Assembly: GCA_016124575.1 (NCBI GenBank)
Contig: WGNM01000044.1
Span: 62,001 to 126,000, forward strand
Direction: 5' to 3'
Length of the DNA stretch: 64,000 nucleotides
Source: Cryomorphaceae bacterium
Lineage (GTDB): Bacteria > Bacteroidota > Bacteroidia > Flavobacteriales_D > Sanyastnellaceae
Part shown: in pieces, positions 16,272-26,000 of the stretch
Position numbering within the stretch: the first letter of the stretch is position 1
Layout of the letters: each line of letters opens with the position of its first letter
Notes under the pieces: model-generated
What the model saw: the letters and a program-made list of their open reading frames with translations, nothing else
The model's database searches: none
Told to the model about the DNA's origin: nothing
Program-made: the position numbers and the translations under genes

Positions 16272-17633
16272 ATGAAAATCTTCTTCTCGGCTTTAGCTAT
16301 TTTGTTTATTGCCAATGCCAATGCTCAAACAGATCCTGTAATTACTTCATGGCTAATCAATACTACGGGCGAAACGGGGCGTCATTACATCGCCGGAAAT
16401 AGCACGCCAATTGACGATGATTTTGAAGTGAATGTGTCTCAAGTCCAATATTCAGACGCGAATGTGTATATATCTTCTTCGGGTATCCCGAGCTATATTA
16501 TTGGACCTTATTTGGATGGGAACCCATCTTTAGCGAGCGACAATCAGTGGTTGTTTAAAATTCCGCGCATACCAGTTGTGAATGCTGGCAACCAAACGGC
16601 AACTCCTCTAGGACCTATAGCTGTTTTGATTAATGGCGTTCCTGTATACGATTACAAGGATGGGATGTCTTTTAATAATGAGGGTGTGTGGAACCGTGAT
16701 GCAATATTGAATGAACGAGATGGTTTTGATTGTGCGAAGGGACATCCATCGCCGATTTTTCAAGGTCCTCCGGGAATGGGACAATTGGTAGGGGGGTCGT
16801 ATCACCATCATCAAAATCCTTCGGCTTTCAATTTGGATATAGTTGAGATTTCTGATGTTTGCGACCTGTACCTTGCCGATGGATTGTATGTGATTGATCC
16901 GACGCAACATTCGCCGCTCTTGGGTTATGCTTTCGATGGTTATCCAATCTACGGGGCTTATGGATTCGCGAATGAAGATGGTTCAGGCGGAATAACCCGT
17001 ATGATATCTTCTTTCAAATACCGAGACATAACTGTGCGCACTCATTATGCTGATGGAACGGACGTAACAGACGGCCCAGCGGTTAATAATCAATACCCAA
17101 TTGGCACGTACCGCGAAGATTTCGAATTTGTTGAAGGCTTTGGTACGTTAGACATTCACAATGGCAGAATGTGTGTTACGCCTGAATACCCAGAGGGGAC
17201 TTACGCATATTTCACGACTGTCGACGAATCACACAATTCATTTTTCCCGTACGTCGTTGGTCCAACTTATTACGGTGTGGTTGAAGAATCGAACTTCGCT
17301 GGTCCTCAAGGAAACAATGTTGTCATCTCCGAGGGGGTAACTACCTATAATCCTGCTGATTTTGTGTCAGACAAGGTGGCTTCAGAATTGAAAGTAACCG
17401 TTTTCCCAAATCCAAGCAGCGATTTTATTGCTGTTCAGTTGAATGGCTTCGCAAAGGAGAATATCTCTGTGGAATTGTATGACTCAGAAGGCCGGTTGAA
17501 AAAGTCGACATCAATCAATAAGGGAAGCACAATTGCACATATTGATGTCCGTAATTTATACAACGGCACCTACTCAATCGTTTTTGTTTCAGGAAACAAC
17601 AGCATAACAAAGCAGGCTATTATTGTCCACTAA
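16272..17633 (+). CDS. YHYH domain protein with T9SS type A sorting domain
   Basis: A 453-residue exported protein. The signal peptide begins at MKIFFSALAILFIANANAQ, although an ATG at 16230 overlapping the MbnH stop could give a 14-residue extension. The central YHYH domain shows NDGVW-like EGVWNRDAILNERDGFDCAK, GHPSPIFQGPPG and GGSYHHHQNPSAF, then LLGYAFDGYPIYGAYG. The last 75 residues form a T9SS type A domain (VFPNPSSDFIAVQLNG, then GTYSIVFVSGNNSITKQAIIVH). The family has no established reaction. The histidine cluster and operon position suggest a surface protein connected with the same metal response. Confidence 0.88.
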   Translation: MKIFFSALAILFIANANAQTDPVITSWLINTTGETGRHYIAGNSTPIDDDFEVNVSQVQYSDANVYISSSGIPSYIIGPYLDGNPSLASDNQWLFKIPRIPVVNAGNQTATPLGPIAVLINGVPVYDYKDGMSFNNEGVWNRDAILNERDGFDCAKGHPSPIFQGPPGMGQLVGGSYHHHQNPSAFNLDIVEISDVCDLYLADGLYVIDPTQHSPLLGYAFDGYPIYGAYGFANEDGSGGITRMISSFKYRDITVRTHYADGTDVTDGPAVNNQYPIGTYREDFEFVEGFGTLDIHNGRMCVTPEYPEGTYAYFTTVDESHNSFFPYVVGPTYYGVVEESNFAGPQGNNVVISEGVTTYNPADFVSDKVASELKVTVFPNPSSDFIAVQLNGFAKENISVELYDSEGRLKKSTSINKGSTIAHIDVRNLYNGTYSIVFVSGNNSITKQAIIVH

Positions 17634-17784
17634 CAATAATTCGGGTGTGGTTTTGAAGGGGGAGGTGGTGAAAATCGTTTGCCGCTTCCTACCTTTGGCA
17701 GCAGGTTAGTAGCCATTCATCCTAAAATATTTCACGTATTTTGGTTTTGAATACTATCTTCACCTCAACCAAGAAACAAAAACC

Positions 17785-18321
17785 ATGAACAAAAAAGCCA
17801 TTATTTATGGAGTCGCAGCCGGATTGGTTGTCTCTGTTATTACCCTCCTCGCTTACCTCATAGACAAAAGCTTACTCGCCAATTGGTGGTTCGGAATGAT
17901 CATGCTTCCGATACCTGTTGTTGCTATGGTGATGGCAGGAATAGCAATCAGAAAGGAAAAGGGATCGCTGCCTTTTGGCGAAGCTTTCTTGAATACCTTC
18001 ATCACGGGAATCGTTTTTTCTGCTATTTCAGTGGTTTTTCAAATATTGCTATATCATGCCATTGATCCTGAGTTGCCTGCTTATTTGATGGAGAAAGCCA
18101 TGGAAAACACGGCTGCCATGATGGAGAAGTTTGGTGTTCCAGAGTCGCAAATGGACGTTGCGATGGAAGAAGCAGCTAAATCTATAGGCGACGCTTTCAC
18201 AGTAGGAAATCAACTTATGTCTATTATTTGGTCAGGGTTTATTTGGGGTATTGTCGCTTTGATCATTGCTGCAATTATCAAACGCAATCCTGAAACCAAC
18301 ACCACTACTTTAGACAGCTAA
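17785..18321 (+). CDS. DUF4199 domain-containing membrane protein
   Basis: A 178-residue integral membrane protein with four predicted helices (about 7-25, 33-53, 69-92 and 148-167) and a charged loop between helices 3 and 4 rich in methionine and glutamate. The opening MNKKAIIYGVAAGLVVSVIT and the GSLPFGEAFLNTFITGIVF segment match DUF4199, a Bacteroidota family of unknown function that commonly sits before a family 2 glycosyltransferase, as it does here one base before the next start. Confidence 0.85.
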   Translation: MNKKAIIYGVAAGLVVSVITLLAYLIDKSLLANWWFGMIMLPIPVVAMVMAGIAIRKEKGSLPFGEAFLNTFITGIVFSAISVVFQILLYHAIDPELPAYLMEKAMENTAAMMEKFGVPESQMDVAMEEAAKSIGDAFTVGNQLMSIIWSGFIWGIVALIIAAIIKRNPETNTTTLDS

Positions 18322-18322
18322 A

Positions 18323-19288
18323 ATGGATAAACCAGAGGTTAGCATTGTTATTCCTCTTCTCAATGAATCGGAATCCCTGCGCGAATTGTATCGGTGGATA
18401 GCATCTACCTTACAAGCGCAGGGATTGCGCTTTGAAGTCGTTTTTGTAGACGATGGAAGTACCGACGATTCATGGGAAGTCATTAAAGAGTTAAAGGCCG
18501 CAAGTCCTGATTCTGTAATCGGTATTCGCTTTATGCGTAACTATGGGAAAAGCGCTGCCCTCAATACCGCTTTCCAGCGAGTGCGCGGTCAGTTTGTAGT
18601 GACCATGGATGCTGATCTGCAAGATTCTCCAGAAGAGATCTTACCAATGCTTACCCAACTGAAGGAGGAGAATTTAGATATCGTTTCTGGTTGGAAAAAG
18701 AAACGCTATGACCCCATCTCGAAGACGGTGCCGACAAAGTTGTACAACGGCGTGACACGCATGATGTCGGGAATAAAATTGCACGATTTCAATTGCGGAC
18801 TAAAGCTCTACCGAGCTGATGTTGTTAAAAACATAGAGGTTTATGGAGAAATGCATCGCTACATACCCGTGATAGCAAAACGCAGTGGTTTTGGAAGAAT
18901 AGGAGAGCGGGTAGTTCAACACAGAGCTAGGAAATACGGTACTTCGAAGTTTGGAATCGAACGTTTCATGAATGGATTTCTAGATTTACTCACCATCACT
19001 TTTGTATCCATCTTTGGTAAACGTCCGATGCATTTGTTCGGAACCCTTGGAACCTTAATGTTTATTTGCGGCTTTTTTCTATTCGCATGGATTGGTGGGG
19101 AGAAACTTTACCATATGTACCTTGATCGCCCAGCGAAAAACATTACCGAAATTTCTGGGTTTTACATCGCTTTGACCACAATGATCATCGGTACGCAAAT
19201 GTTCTTGGCAGGCTTTGTTGCTGAGTTGGTTGCGCGGTCGGCTGTGAATAGAAACCAATATTTGATAGCAGAAGAGATCGGACTTTAA
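18323..19288 (+). CDS. Family 2 glycosyltransferase (DPM1/GtrB-like)
   Basis: A 321-residue membrane glycosyltransferase. The GT-A domain shows [39 protein letters not shown] and [13 protein letters not shown]; two transmembrane helices follow (about 232-255 and 276-300). Enzymes of this type move a sugar from a nucleotide sugar to polyprenyl phosphate. It follows the DUF4199 gene by one base and its end overlaps the convergent mnmA gene by four bases. Confidence 0.92.
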   Translation: MDKPEVSIVIPLLNESESLRELYRWIASTLQAQGLRFEVVFVDDGSTDDSWEVIKELKAASPDSVIGIRFMRNYGKSAALNTAFQRVRGQFVVTMDADLQDSPEEILPMLTQLKEENLDIVSGWKKKRYDPISKTVPTKLYNGVTRMMSGIKLHDFNCGLKLYRADVVKNIEVYGEMHRYIPVIAKRSGFGRIGERVVQHRARKYGTSKFGIERFMNGFLDLLTITFVSIFGKRPMHLFGTLGTLMFICGFFLFAWIGGEKLYHMYLDRPAKNITEISGFYIALTTMIIGTQMFLAGFVAELVARSAVNRNQYLIAEEIGL

Positions 19289-20460
19289 TTCATTACTCCG
19301 CTGCCCAATAGCTCTTCACCATCGTACCAAGCAACAAATTGACCTGCTGCTATTCCGCGCTGTGGCTCATCGAAAACGATGTACAGTCCGTCTGCTTTTT
19401 GCTCTAGCGTGCACCATTCCAATGGCTGCCGATACCGAATCCTAGCAAGGAAACGTTTCGATTCGCTGGCTACAAGTTTGAGGTCTTCTCGAATCCAATG
19501 CACATCGTCGTTAACCACAAAAATACCTAGTCGGTAAAGCCCTGGGTGGTCTTCTCCTTGTCCGACAAAAACGATGTTGTTTACCACGTCGGTTCCTAAA
19601 ACGAAAAGTGGTTTTTCTTTTCCACCAACGTGCAATCCCCGACGTTGACCGACGGTATAAAAGTGGGCTCCTGTATGTTCTCCAACTATTTCACCGTCTT
19701 TTTCAGTATACACAAACGCGGTAAAGCGCACAGCATCCACATCCCTGCCGCTGGCAGGAGCTGAAAATAGTTGATTGTCAGGTGCAATCTCAATAATTTT
19801 CCCTCGCTTCGGAGCGAGCTGTTGTTGCAAGAACACCGGCAATTTCACCTTGCCTATAAAACACAATCCTTGCGAATCTTTTTTGTCTGCCGTAACCACA
19901 CCAGCCTCATGAGCCAGAGCTCGCACTTGCGGTTTCGTTAGTTCACCTATCGGGAAGAGGGCTTTCGAAAGCTGCTTTTGGGTAAGTTGACAAAGGAAAT
20001 AGCTTTGATCTTTGTTGTTGTCGATACCTGCAAGCAGGCTATGTACCTCGGTTCCACCTTTCACAACAGTTGCTTTTCGGCAATAATGTCCGGTTGCCAC
20101 ATAGTCTGCCCCTAGCTTCATCGCGGCATCCAAAAAGATGTCGAACTTTATTTCACGGTTGCACAGCACATCGGGATTGGGCGTGCGACCTGTTTCGTAT
20201 TCGCTGAACATGTAGTCGACGATGCGCGACTTGTATTCAGCGCTGAGGTCGAGGACTTGAAAAGGGATTCCGAGTTGTTCGGCTACAAGCATGGCATCGT
20301 TGCTATCGTCAATCCACGGACATTCATTGTTAATCGTAACCGACTCATCGTGCCAGTTACGCATGAAAATGCCAACTACATCATACCCTTGTTGAAGCAA
20401 TAGGTAAGCTGCAACGCTTGAATCTACACCGCCTGAAAGTCCGAGGACAACCCGTTTCAT
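19285..20460 (-). CDS. mnmA: tRNA 2-thiouridine(34) synthase
   Basis: A 391-residue tRNA-specific 2-thiouridylase acting on the wobble uridine of tRNA-Lys, -Glu and -Gln. It has the PP-loop [10 protein letters not shown] near residue 9, catalytic C100 in [12 protein letters not shown] and C200 in DSQGLCFIG, plus the YTVGQRRGL block. I start at the ATG at 20460, directly before the PP-loop, rather than an upstream alternative. Confidence 0.96.
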   Translation of the reverse strand: MKRVVLGLSGGVDSSVAAYLLLQQGYDVVGIFMRNWHDESVTINNECPWIDDSNDAMLVAEQLGIPFQVLDLSAEYKSRIVDYMFSEYETGRTPNPDVLCNREIKFDIFLDAAMKLGADYVATGHYCRKATVVKGGTEVHSLLAGIDNNKDQSYFLCQLTQKQLSKALFPIGELTKPQVRALAHEAGVVTADKKDSQGLCFIGKVKLPVFLQQQLAPKRGKIIEIAPDNQLFSAPASGRDVDAVRFTAFVYTEKDGEIVGEHTGAHFYTVGQRRGLHVGGKEKPLFVLGTDVVNNIVFVGQGEDHPGLYRLGIFVVNDDVHWIREDLKLVASESKRFLARIRYRQPLEWCTLEQKADGLYIVFDEPQRGIAAGQFVAWYDGEELLGSGVMN

Positions 20461-20464
20461 ACTG

Positions 20465-20472
20465 CAAAGGTA
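20465..20472 (-). promoter_or_regulatory. -7 box (TACCTTTG) of mnmA
   Basis: TACCTTTG on the minus strand ends five bases before the mnmA ATG, giving a predicted leader of about one base. This supports the shorter start of mnmA, because an upstream start would lie before the promoter. Confidence 0.5.
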
Positions 20473-20570
20473 GCATGAAAGAGCAGAATATTTCACTGTC
20501 AGAAAGTTCCTACAATGCTTATGACGTTAAAACTTACAAAATCTGAATCGGTCGCATGTAATTTCACCTT

Positions 20571-20993
20571 ATGACAGAATCAGCAGTTTCTGGACGTGTT
20601 AATTATGTGCAATCGATATTGTTGATCGACGACAATCCGAGTTGTAATTTCATTATGCGTGAGTTTATAAAGCTAGCTGATGCGGGTATTTTAGTGCATG
20701 AAGCTGAAAGCGTTGATGAGGCCTTGAATATATTGGGACAGACTGAGCTATTCCCTGAAGTTGTATATGTAGATCTCAATATGCCCGTCAAAAATGGGTT
20801 CGATTTTATCGAAGAATTTGAAGCGATGTTCGCCACAAGTCACCCAGAAACCAAATTGTATATGTTGAGCAGCTCACTGCGCAGTGAAGACATAGATGCT
20901 GCCATGATGTACGCCAGCGTTGTTGATTTCGTTAATAAGAACGAGATTGATAGCTTCTTGCAGGCGACTCTCCTACGGGTGCATGAAGGATAA
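20571..20993 (+). CDS. Single-domain response regulator (receiver only)
   Basis: A 140-residue CheY-like receiver. It has LLIDDNPSCNFIM with the acidic pair, phospho-acceptor aspartate in VVYVDLNMPVKNGFDFIEEF, the switch region YMLSSSLRSED and the lysine in VDFVNKNEIDSF. There is no output domain, so it must signal through a protein partner or phosphorelay. No kinase gene adjoins it. Similar RcpA-like receivers are common as stand-alone genes in Bacteroidota. Confidence 0.9.
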   Translation: MTESAVSGRVNYVQSILLIDDNPSCNFIMREFIKLADAGILVHEAESVDEALNILGQTELFPEVVYVDLNMPVKNGFDFIEEFEAMFATSHPETKLYMLSSSLRSEDIDAAMMYASVVDFVNKNEIDSFLQATLLRVHEG

Positions 20994-21038
20994 TCAGAAG
21001 TATTTCCGTATTTTTCCGAATGATATTGTTCTTTAAAC

Positions 21039-21059
21039 AATGCTTTAAAAAGCATTTTT
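21039..21059 (+). terminator. Probable intrinsic terminator after the receiver gene
   Basis: AATGCTTT pairs with AAAGCATT around a very short A-rich loop, followed by TTT. The stem is AT-rich and only seven to eight bases, so confidence is moderate. Confidence 0.45.
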
Positions 21060-21136
21060 GAGAAAAAAATCGTAATTACGCATCCAACGACGAGGCAACC
21101 GTTTTATTTTGTCTACGTCTAAAGAATGTCAAGTAC

Positions 21137-21703
21137 ATGGCAGATGAACATCTTCAATCGCTGATAAAGGACTGTTCCCTTGGGAATAGGCGTGCTCAGC
21201 AAGAGATTCATAAGCGCCTTTACGGGACTATGATGGCTGTATGCCTGCGTTACACGAAAGATGCCGACCAAGCGCAAGATATTTTGCAGGAAGGGTTTAT
21301 TAAAGTATTCGCGAGCATAGAAAAATTCAACTTCGAAGGTTCTTTTGAGGGCTGGGTGAGGAGGATTGTTGTGAATACAGCTATAGATTTTTTCAGGAAG
21401 AAAAAAACAGATTTTTTACTTCTTGGAGAAAACCAATCGGTGGAGGAGTTCACCGATGTTGAAGATGAAATTGACGAAGAAGAAGGGCGGGATTTTACGC
21501 CGGATCAAATATTAGCAGCAATGCAACTATTGACCCCAGCTTACCGCACTATTTTTAACTTGTATGTGTTTGAGAATCTTACACATAACGATATTGCTGA
21601 GAAGCTTGGTATTAGTTCGGGAACGTCTAAATCTAACTTCGCAAAGGCAAAAAGAAACTTGAAACGAATTTTACTAAACGACTCGAAAGATCGAAATGAG
21701 TAA
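21137..21703 (+). CDS. ECF-type RNA polymerase sigma factor
   Basis: A 188-residue ECF sigma factor. Region 2 is DADQAQDILQEGFIKVFASI followed by FEGWVRRIVVNTAIDFFRKKK; an acidic linker (about residues 97-118, DVEDEIDEEEGRDF) precedes region 4 (LTPAYRTIFNLYVFENLTHN, then DIAEKLGISSGTSKSNFAKAK). Its last 8 bases overlap the next gene, whose product has a short cytoplasmic domain and one membrane helix, the expected arrangement for a sigma/anti-sigma pair. Confidence 0.93.
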   Translation: MADEHLQSLIKDCSLGNRRAQQEIHKRLYGTMMAVCLRYTKDADQAQDILQEGFIKVFASIEKFNFEGSFEGWVRRIVVNTAIDFFRKKKTDFLLLGENQSVEEFTDVEDEIDEEEGRDFTPDQILAAMQLLTPAYRTIFNLYVFENLTHNDIAEKLGISSGTSKSNFAKAKRNLKRILLNDSKDRNE

Positions 21704-23006
21704 TAAATTAACGGGATTTGAATCGGGATTGAAGAAGGCACTGGAGAACCACGAGGTGCCATACAATCCTGAAAGCTGGGACAGCTTGAATAGTAAACTA
21801 AACAGTGGGTCGTCGAAAAGCGATAGCTCCTCTTTGGTAGCGGCTGCTATGACTTTATTGGTGATTGCTGGTAGCTCATTTTGGTATTTCTTTGCGAGTG
21901 ATGCGGCGACGTCTGCTCATCGTGCAACATTGTCTGAATTGGTGGTTTACAAAGACAGTTTTGCATCCATCCGCATGAAAGCTATGGAAGCGCGTGAATG
22001 GCACGAAATGATTGATGAATCAGCAATTGAAGAGCGCAATGTGTCGTCTGCAAGTGGCTCGGAGAACAATGACAGTGCTGTGAGCAGTGCATCTTCAACC
22101 GTTGTTAGACAAGATTCCAACCAAAACAGAAATAGTATTGCTCCGCGAAACAATCAGGTTGCAACAGCCACTGAGGTGTCAACCGATCCTGTGATGAACA
22201 TTGCTGAATTGCCAGCATCAGGAGGTTACCCAGCGATTCCAATTTCAGTGAGCGCACGTGAAGCTTGCGCAGGAACCTCTGTAGACTTCAGCATTTCTTC
22301 AGAACTAGTGAATGCTAGCTACCTTTGGAACTTTGGAGATGGTAGTTTTTCAAACAAACCAAATCCAGTTCATACCTACATCAAGCCAGGTACTTACGAC
22401 ATTACCCTTTCTGTGACTTCAAAGGATGACGGATTTATTCGGACAACTACCATTGACAACATGATCGTTGTGAACCCTTCACCAGAAGCCTCTTTCACCT
22501 GGGAATTTGTAGAACTTGATGGTGATAACCCAGTTGTCAAATTGAGCAATGAATCTCAACGTGCAGAGAAATGCGAGTGGGTAATCACTGAATCGAACTA
22601 CCGTACTGAAATTAATCCTGTGCATACTTTCAATGAGAATGGCTTGAACATCATTGAGCTTGTCGTAAGTAATGAGTTTGGATGTCAAGACAAGAAAGTA
22701 AAGGCTCTCGCAGTAAATGAGGATTATTCTTTGCAGGCCAATGAAACGTTCTCTCCAAATGGAGATGGCAACTATGATAACTTCATGCCTCGCGGATTGA
22801 TGGATGGTAGAATGATGTTCGAAATGATCATATACCAAAATGATGAGCAGGTTTTCCGGACAACGAGTCCGAAAAAAGCATGGGATGGCACCCTGCCAAA
22901 CGGCACAGTTGCACAAATTGGAAATTCATTCAATTGGGTAGTAATCGTCTACCAAAAGAACGGAGATCAAAAGTTTTACAGCGGTGACCTGTCTGTCACA
23001 CCTTAA
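21696..23006 (+). CDS. Membrane anti-sigma-like protein with periplasmic PKD and gliding-type C-terminal domain
   Basis: A 436-residue single-pass protein. Residues 1-45 are cytoplasmic (GFESGLKKALENHEVPYNPE and SWDSLNSKLN), a pattern seen at the N-termini of Bacteroidota anti-sigma-like proteins. One helix at about 47-67 (LVAAAMTLLVIAGSSFWYFF) is followed by a low-complexity serine/asparagine linker. A PKD domain (SYLWNFGDGSFSNKPNPVHT, then YIKPGTYDITLSV), a second PKD-like repeat (NPVHTFNENGLNIIELVVSN) and a C-terminal gliding-motility-associated type module (FSPNGDGNYDNFMP, AWDGTLPNG) complete it. The start overlaps the sigma gene by 8 bases. Confidence 0.85.
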   Translation: MSNKLTGFESGLKKALENHEVPYNPESWDSLNSKLNSGSSKSDSSSLVAAAMTLLVIAGSSFWYFFASDAATSAHRATLSELVVYKDSFASIRMKAMEAREWHEMIDESAIEERNVSSASGSENNDSAVSSASSTVVRQDSNQNRNSIAPRNNQVATATEVSTDPVMNIAELPASGGYPAIPISVSAREACAGTSVDFSISSELVNASYLWNFGDGSFSNKPNPVHTYIKPGTYDITLSVTSKDDGFIRTTTIDNMIVVNPSPEASFTWEFVELDGDNPVVKLSNESQRAEKCEWVITESNYRTEINPVHTFNENGLNIIELVVSNEFGCQDKKVKALAVNEDYSLQANETFSPNGDGNYDNFMPRGLMDGRMMFEMIIYQNDEQVFRTTSPKKAWDGTLPNGTVAQIGNSFNWVVIVYQKNGDQKFYSGDLSVTP

Positions 23007-23034
23007 CCAAAACAAGCTATATTTTTGTAGGATG

Positions 23035-23063
23035 AGGCCGGAAAGTAACTTTCCGGCCTTTTT
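23035..23063 (+). terminator. Strong intrinsic terminator
   Basis: An 11-bp perfect stem (AGGCCGGAAAG with CTTTCCGGCCT) around TAA is followed by TTTTTC. It closes the sigma/anti-sigma unit and separates it from the giant secreted protein genes. Confidence 0.9.
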
Positions 23064-23067
23064 CTCG

Positions 23068-23075
23068 TATTTTTG
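23068..23075 (+). promoter_or_regulatory. -7 box (TATTTTTG) upstream of the 1149-residue protein
   Basis: TATTTTTG matches TANNTTTG and lies 21 bases before the ATG at 23097, directly after the terminator. The expected -33 position falls inside the terminator stem and does not match, so this is tentative. Confidence 0.35.
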
Positions 23076-23096
23076 CTGAACCCTCAACTACTAAGA

Positions 23097-26000
23097 ATGA
23101 CCAGCACCAACCTTAAACGTGTTTGGCTTGGATATTTTTTAACTCCCGTTTTAGCCCTAATAGGCCTAATTGCGAGTACAACTTTATCTGCAAATGTGAT
23201 CACATCACTTAGTGCTGATTGTGTGTCATGCGATGGTACAGCGTCTTTGGCAGTTGCGCTTTCTGGAAATGTGCAGTATGAATGGTACGATGAATCAGGA
23301 AGCTTAGTATTTGTCGATTCGAACAACTTTGGTTCTTCTCAAGTTTCAAACCTTTGCCCAGGCTTATATCAAGTGCAATACACAGATGGTGTTAATAACG
23401 GACAATCTTGGTTTACAATCAACACCCAAAGTTTGAATGCAGGGCAACCCATTCAAGACACCATTTGCACAAGCACAGGGAATGTAAACCTGTTCAATTT
23501 GCTAAGCAGCAGTCCTTCAAATGGTGGACAATGGTACAACCCTTCGCTTTCACCAATTTCCAACATCCTGAATTCAAATAATGCCGTAAATGGTTTCTAT
23601 AGTTATGTGCTTACCGATGGTGTTTGTACAACAACGTCTGGCGTACATGTAACAGCTATTCAAAACGCCAATCCTGGTTTATCTACCACTTACTTGATTT
23701 GTGAAAACTACACTCCTTTTAACTTGACATCGGTGATGGCTGGAAACCCAGATGGTGGAGGCACTTGGTTTGATGTTATGGGAAATGTTACATCAGGTAT
23801 GTACGACCCTGCTGTTGATGTTACAGGTTTGTTCTCCTATCACGTTGATTTCGTTGTTGGATGTCCAGCAGCGGTTAGCACGTTATACGTTATTGAAAAC
23901 CAATTGCCTGATCCAGGCATCGATGCTATAGTAAGTGTTTGTCCTTCGGGTTTTGCCTTTGAAATGACGAGTATGCTTGGCGGCACACCTGTTACAAATG
24001 GTTTTTGGTCCAACGATCAAGGCGATGTTGTTTCATCTACTTTCGACCCTTTGGTTATGCCTCAAGGTGAGTATACTTATTCTGTGGCTGGTGCTACTCC
24101 TTGTCCAAATGCTGAGGCACACCTCGTAGTGAACTTCACAGGTGGCATCAATCCGGGAATCGGCCAAAACATAGAAGTTTGCAGCAACGAACCAGTTTTC
24201 GATTTGTTCAGCGTGATAACAAACTCACCAGATGCCGGCGGAGAATGGACCTTTCAAGGAAATGTTGTTTCAAGCAACTTTGATCCGCAAAACTCTACCG
24301 CAGGTACTTATAGGTATACAGTGAGTGGGGTGGGGTGTCAACCCTTGTTTTCGGAAGTGCAAGTAAACGTGGAACAACTTCTAAATGCAGGGCCTGATTT
24401 TTCTACTACAATATGTTACGATGAAAATGGACTAAACCTTCAGTCTTTGCTCGACCCTTCGGCAGACAATGGTGGCCAATGGCGCCAAGGCGGAATGGTT
24501 GTATCGCCATTAATTACTCCTGCTTCGGGAACCATTTCGGTGTATGAATACTTTGTAGGAGGCAATGTTTGTCCGGCGCAGAGCGCAATCTATACCATTC
24601 AAACAGACTCACCAGTTTCCGCCGGGGAGGATCAAACTATACCCTTGTGTTCTTCAGGCCCAGCATATGACCTGAACGGACTGGTTGCAGGTCCGGGTGT
24701 GAGTTGGGAGGATCAGTCAGGAAATTCAATTTCAAATTTGATTGATCCTGCCAATGGCGATGCAGTTGTTGTGTGCATTGTAAGTTCTGGAAATGTTTGC
24801 CCGAATGATCAGGCGACTTATACTTTCCAAGTGCAAGAAACTTCATTTGAAAGCTCGTCTACCTCCAGTGAAATCTGCACTACGAATGCTGTTATCGATT
24901 TAGATGATTACGCTCCAGTGCCTGGTGGTACATGGTTTATAGGTTCGCTAGAGATCAACAGTATCATCCCCGCTTCGCCTGTTTCGTCTGGAATATATAC
25001 GTATTCCTACAATAACGAAGGTGTCTGCGGCGTGTCGGCTTTAAATATCAACTTGCAAATCGGCAATCCAGCGAGCGCAGGAGCCGATAGCTTTGTTTCT
25101 GTTTGTAGCGACGCATCCCTGTTTTCTTTAGGTGATTTCATTGTTGATGGCTCAGCCGCGGGGACATGGTTTGTTGGGAATTCAGCAGTCATTGACGAAA
25201 CGGTGGATCCTGCAACGTCGAACTCGGAAGTTTACACGTACGTTGTCAACTCAAATAATTTTTGTCCGGCTGATTCAGCAACCATCGAGGTAACTATCAT
25301 CAATGCAATTTCTTTATCGCCTTTGGCGGATGTTTCAGTCTGTGTAGGCGATGATCTGATTGCAGGCGTTATTGCAGAAAACGGAATCACATATTCTTGG
25401 TCACCGAGCAATTTGGTGTCCGACGATGAGTTGTCTGAAACACTGATTAACACATCGGCAGCGGTGTCGGAACAGCTCACATTAACGGCTACCAATGGCG
25501 TTTGTTATACGAGTCAAAGTTTTAGCGTCGTTGTAAACGCTTTACCAACCATTCAGTTAAATGCACCAACCGAATTGTGTTATGGGTACGAACTACTTGC
25601 TGAAGCATCGGGCGCAACAGACTATGCATGGTTTGTGAATGGCGCAGAGAACGCAAGCACGAACCCTTCGTTATCGATGCAGATGAATGCGGATGTTGAG
25701 CTTTCAGTAGTTGGTACCAATCAATTTGGGTGTCAAACAACCGAAACAGTGAATGTAGGAGTTTTGATTGCGCCAGAAACGATGTTCGACATCCCTGCTG
25801 TTGCAGGATGCTCGCCTGTAACATTCAACCTCTACCACGACAACGGAAGCGACGCCAGTTACACATGGTTGATCAACGATGTCCCTTATTTCGGAAATGG
25901 TTTGACCATAAATGAAGCTGGGATTTACGACGTGACACTGTCGGCTTTGGGCGATAACGGATGTGTAAGTTCGTTTACATTAGATGGCATAGTAGAAGTA

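Noticed and set aside
17619-17640. Terminator after the YHYH gene
   Set aside because: ATTATTGT and ACAATAAT can pair around the stop codon, but no T-run follows and the stem is AT-only.
20571-20993. Receiver gene as partner of the kinase at 666-3620
   Set aside because: They are 17 kb apart, and the NarL-type regulator adjoining the kinase is the more likely partner.
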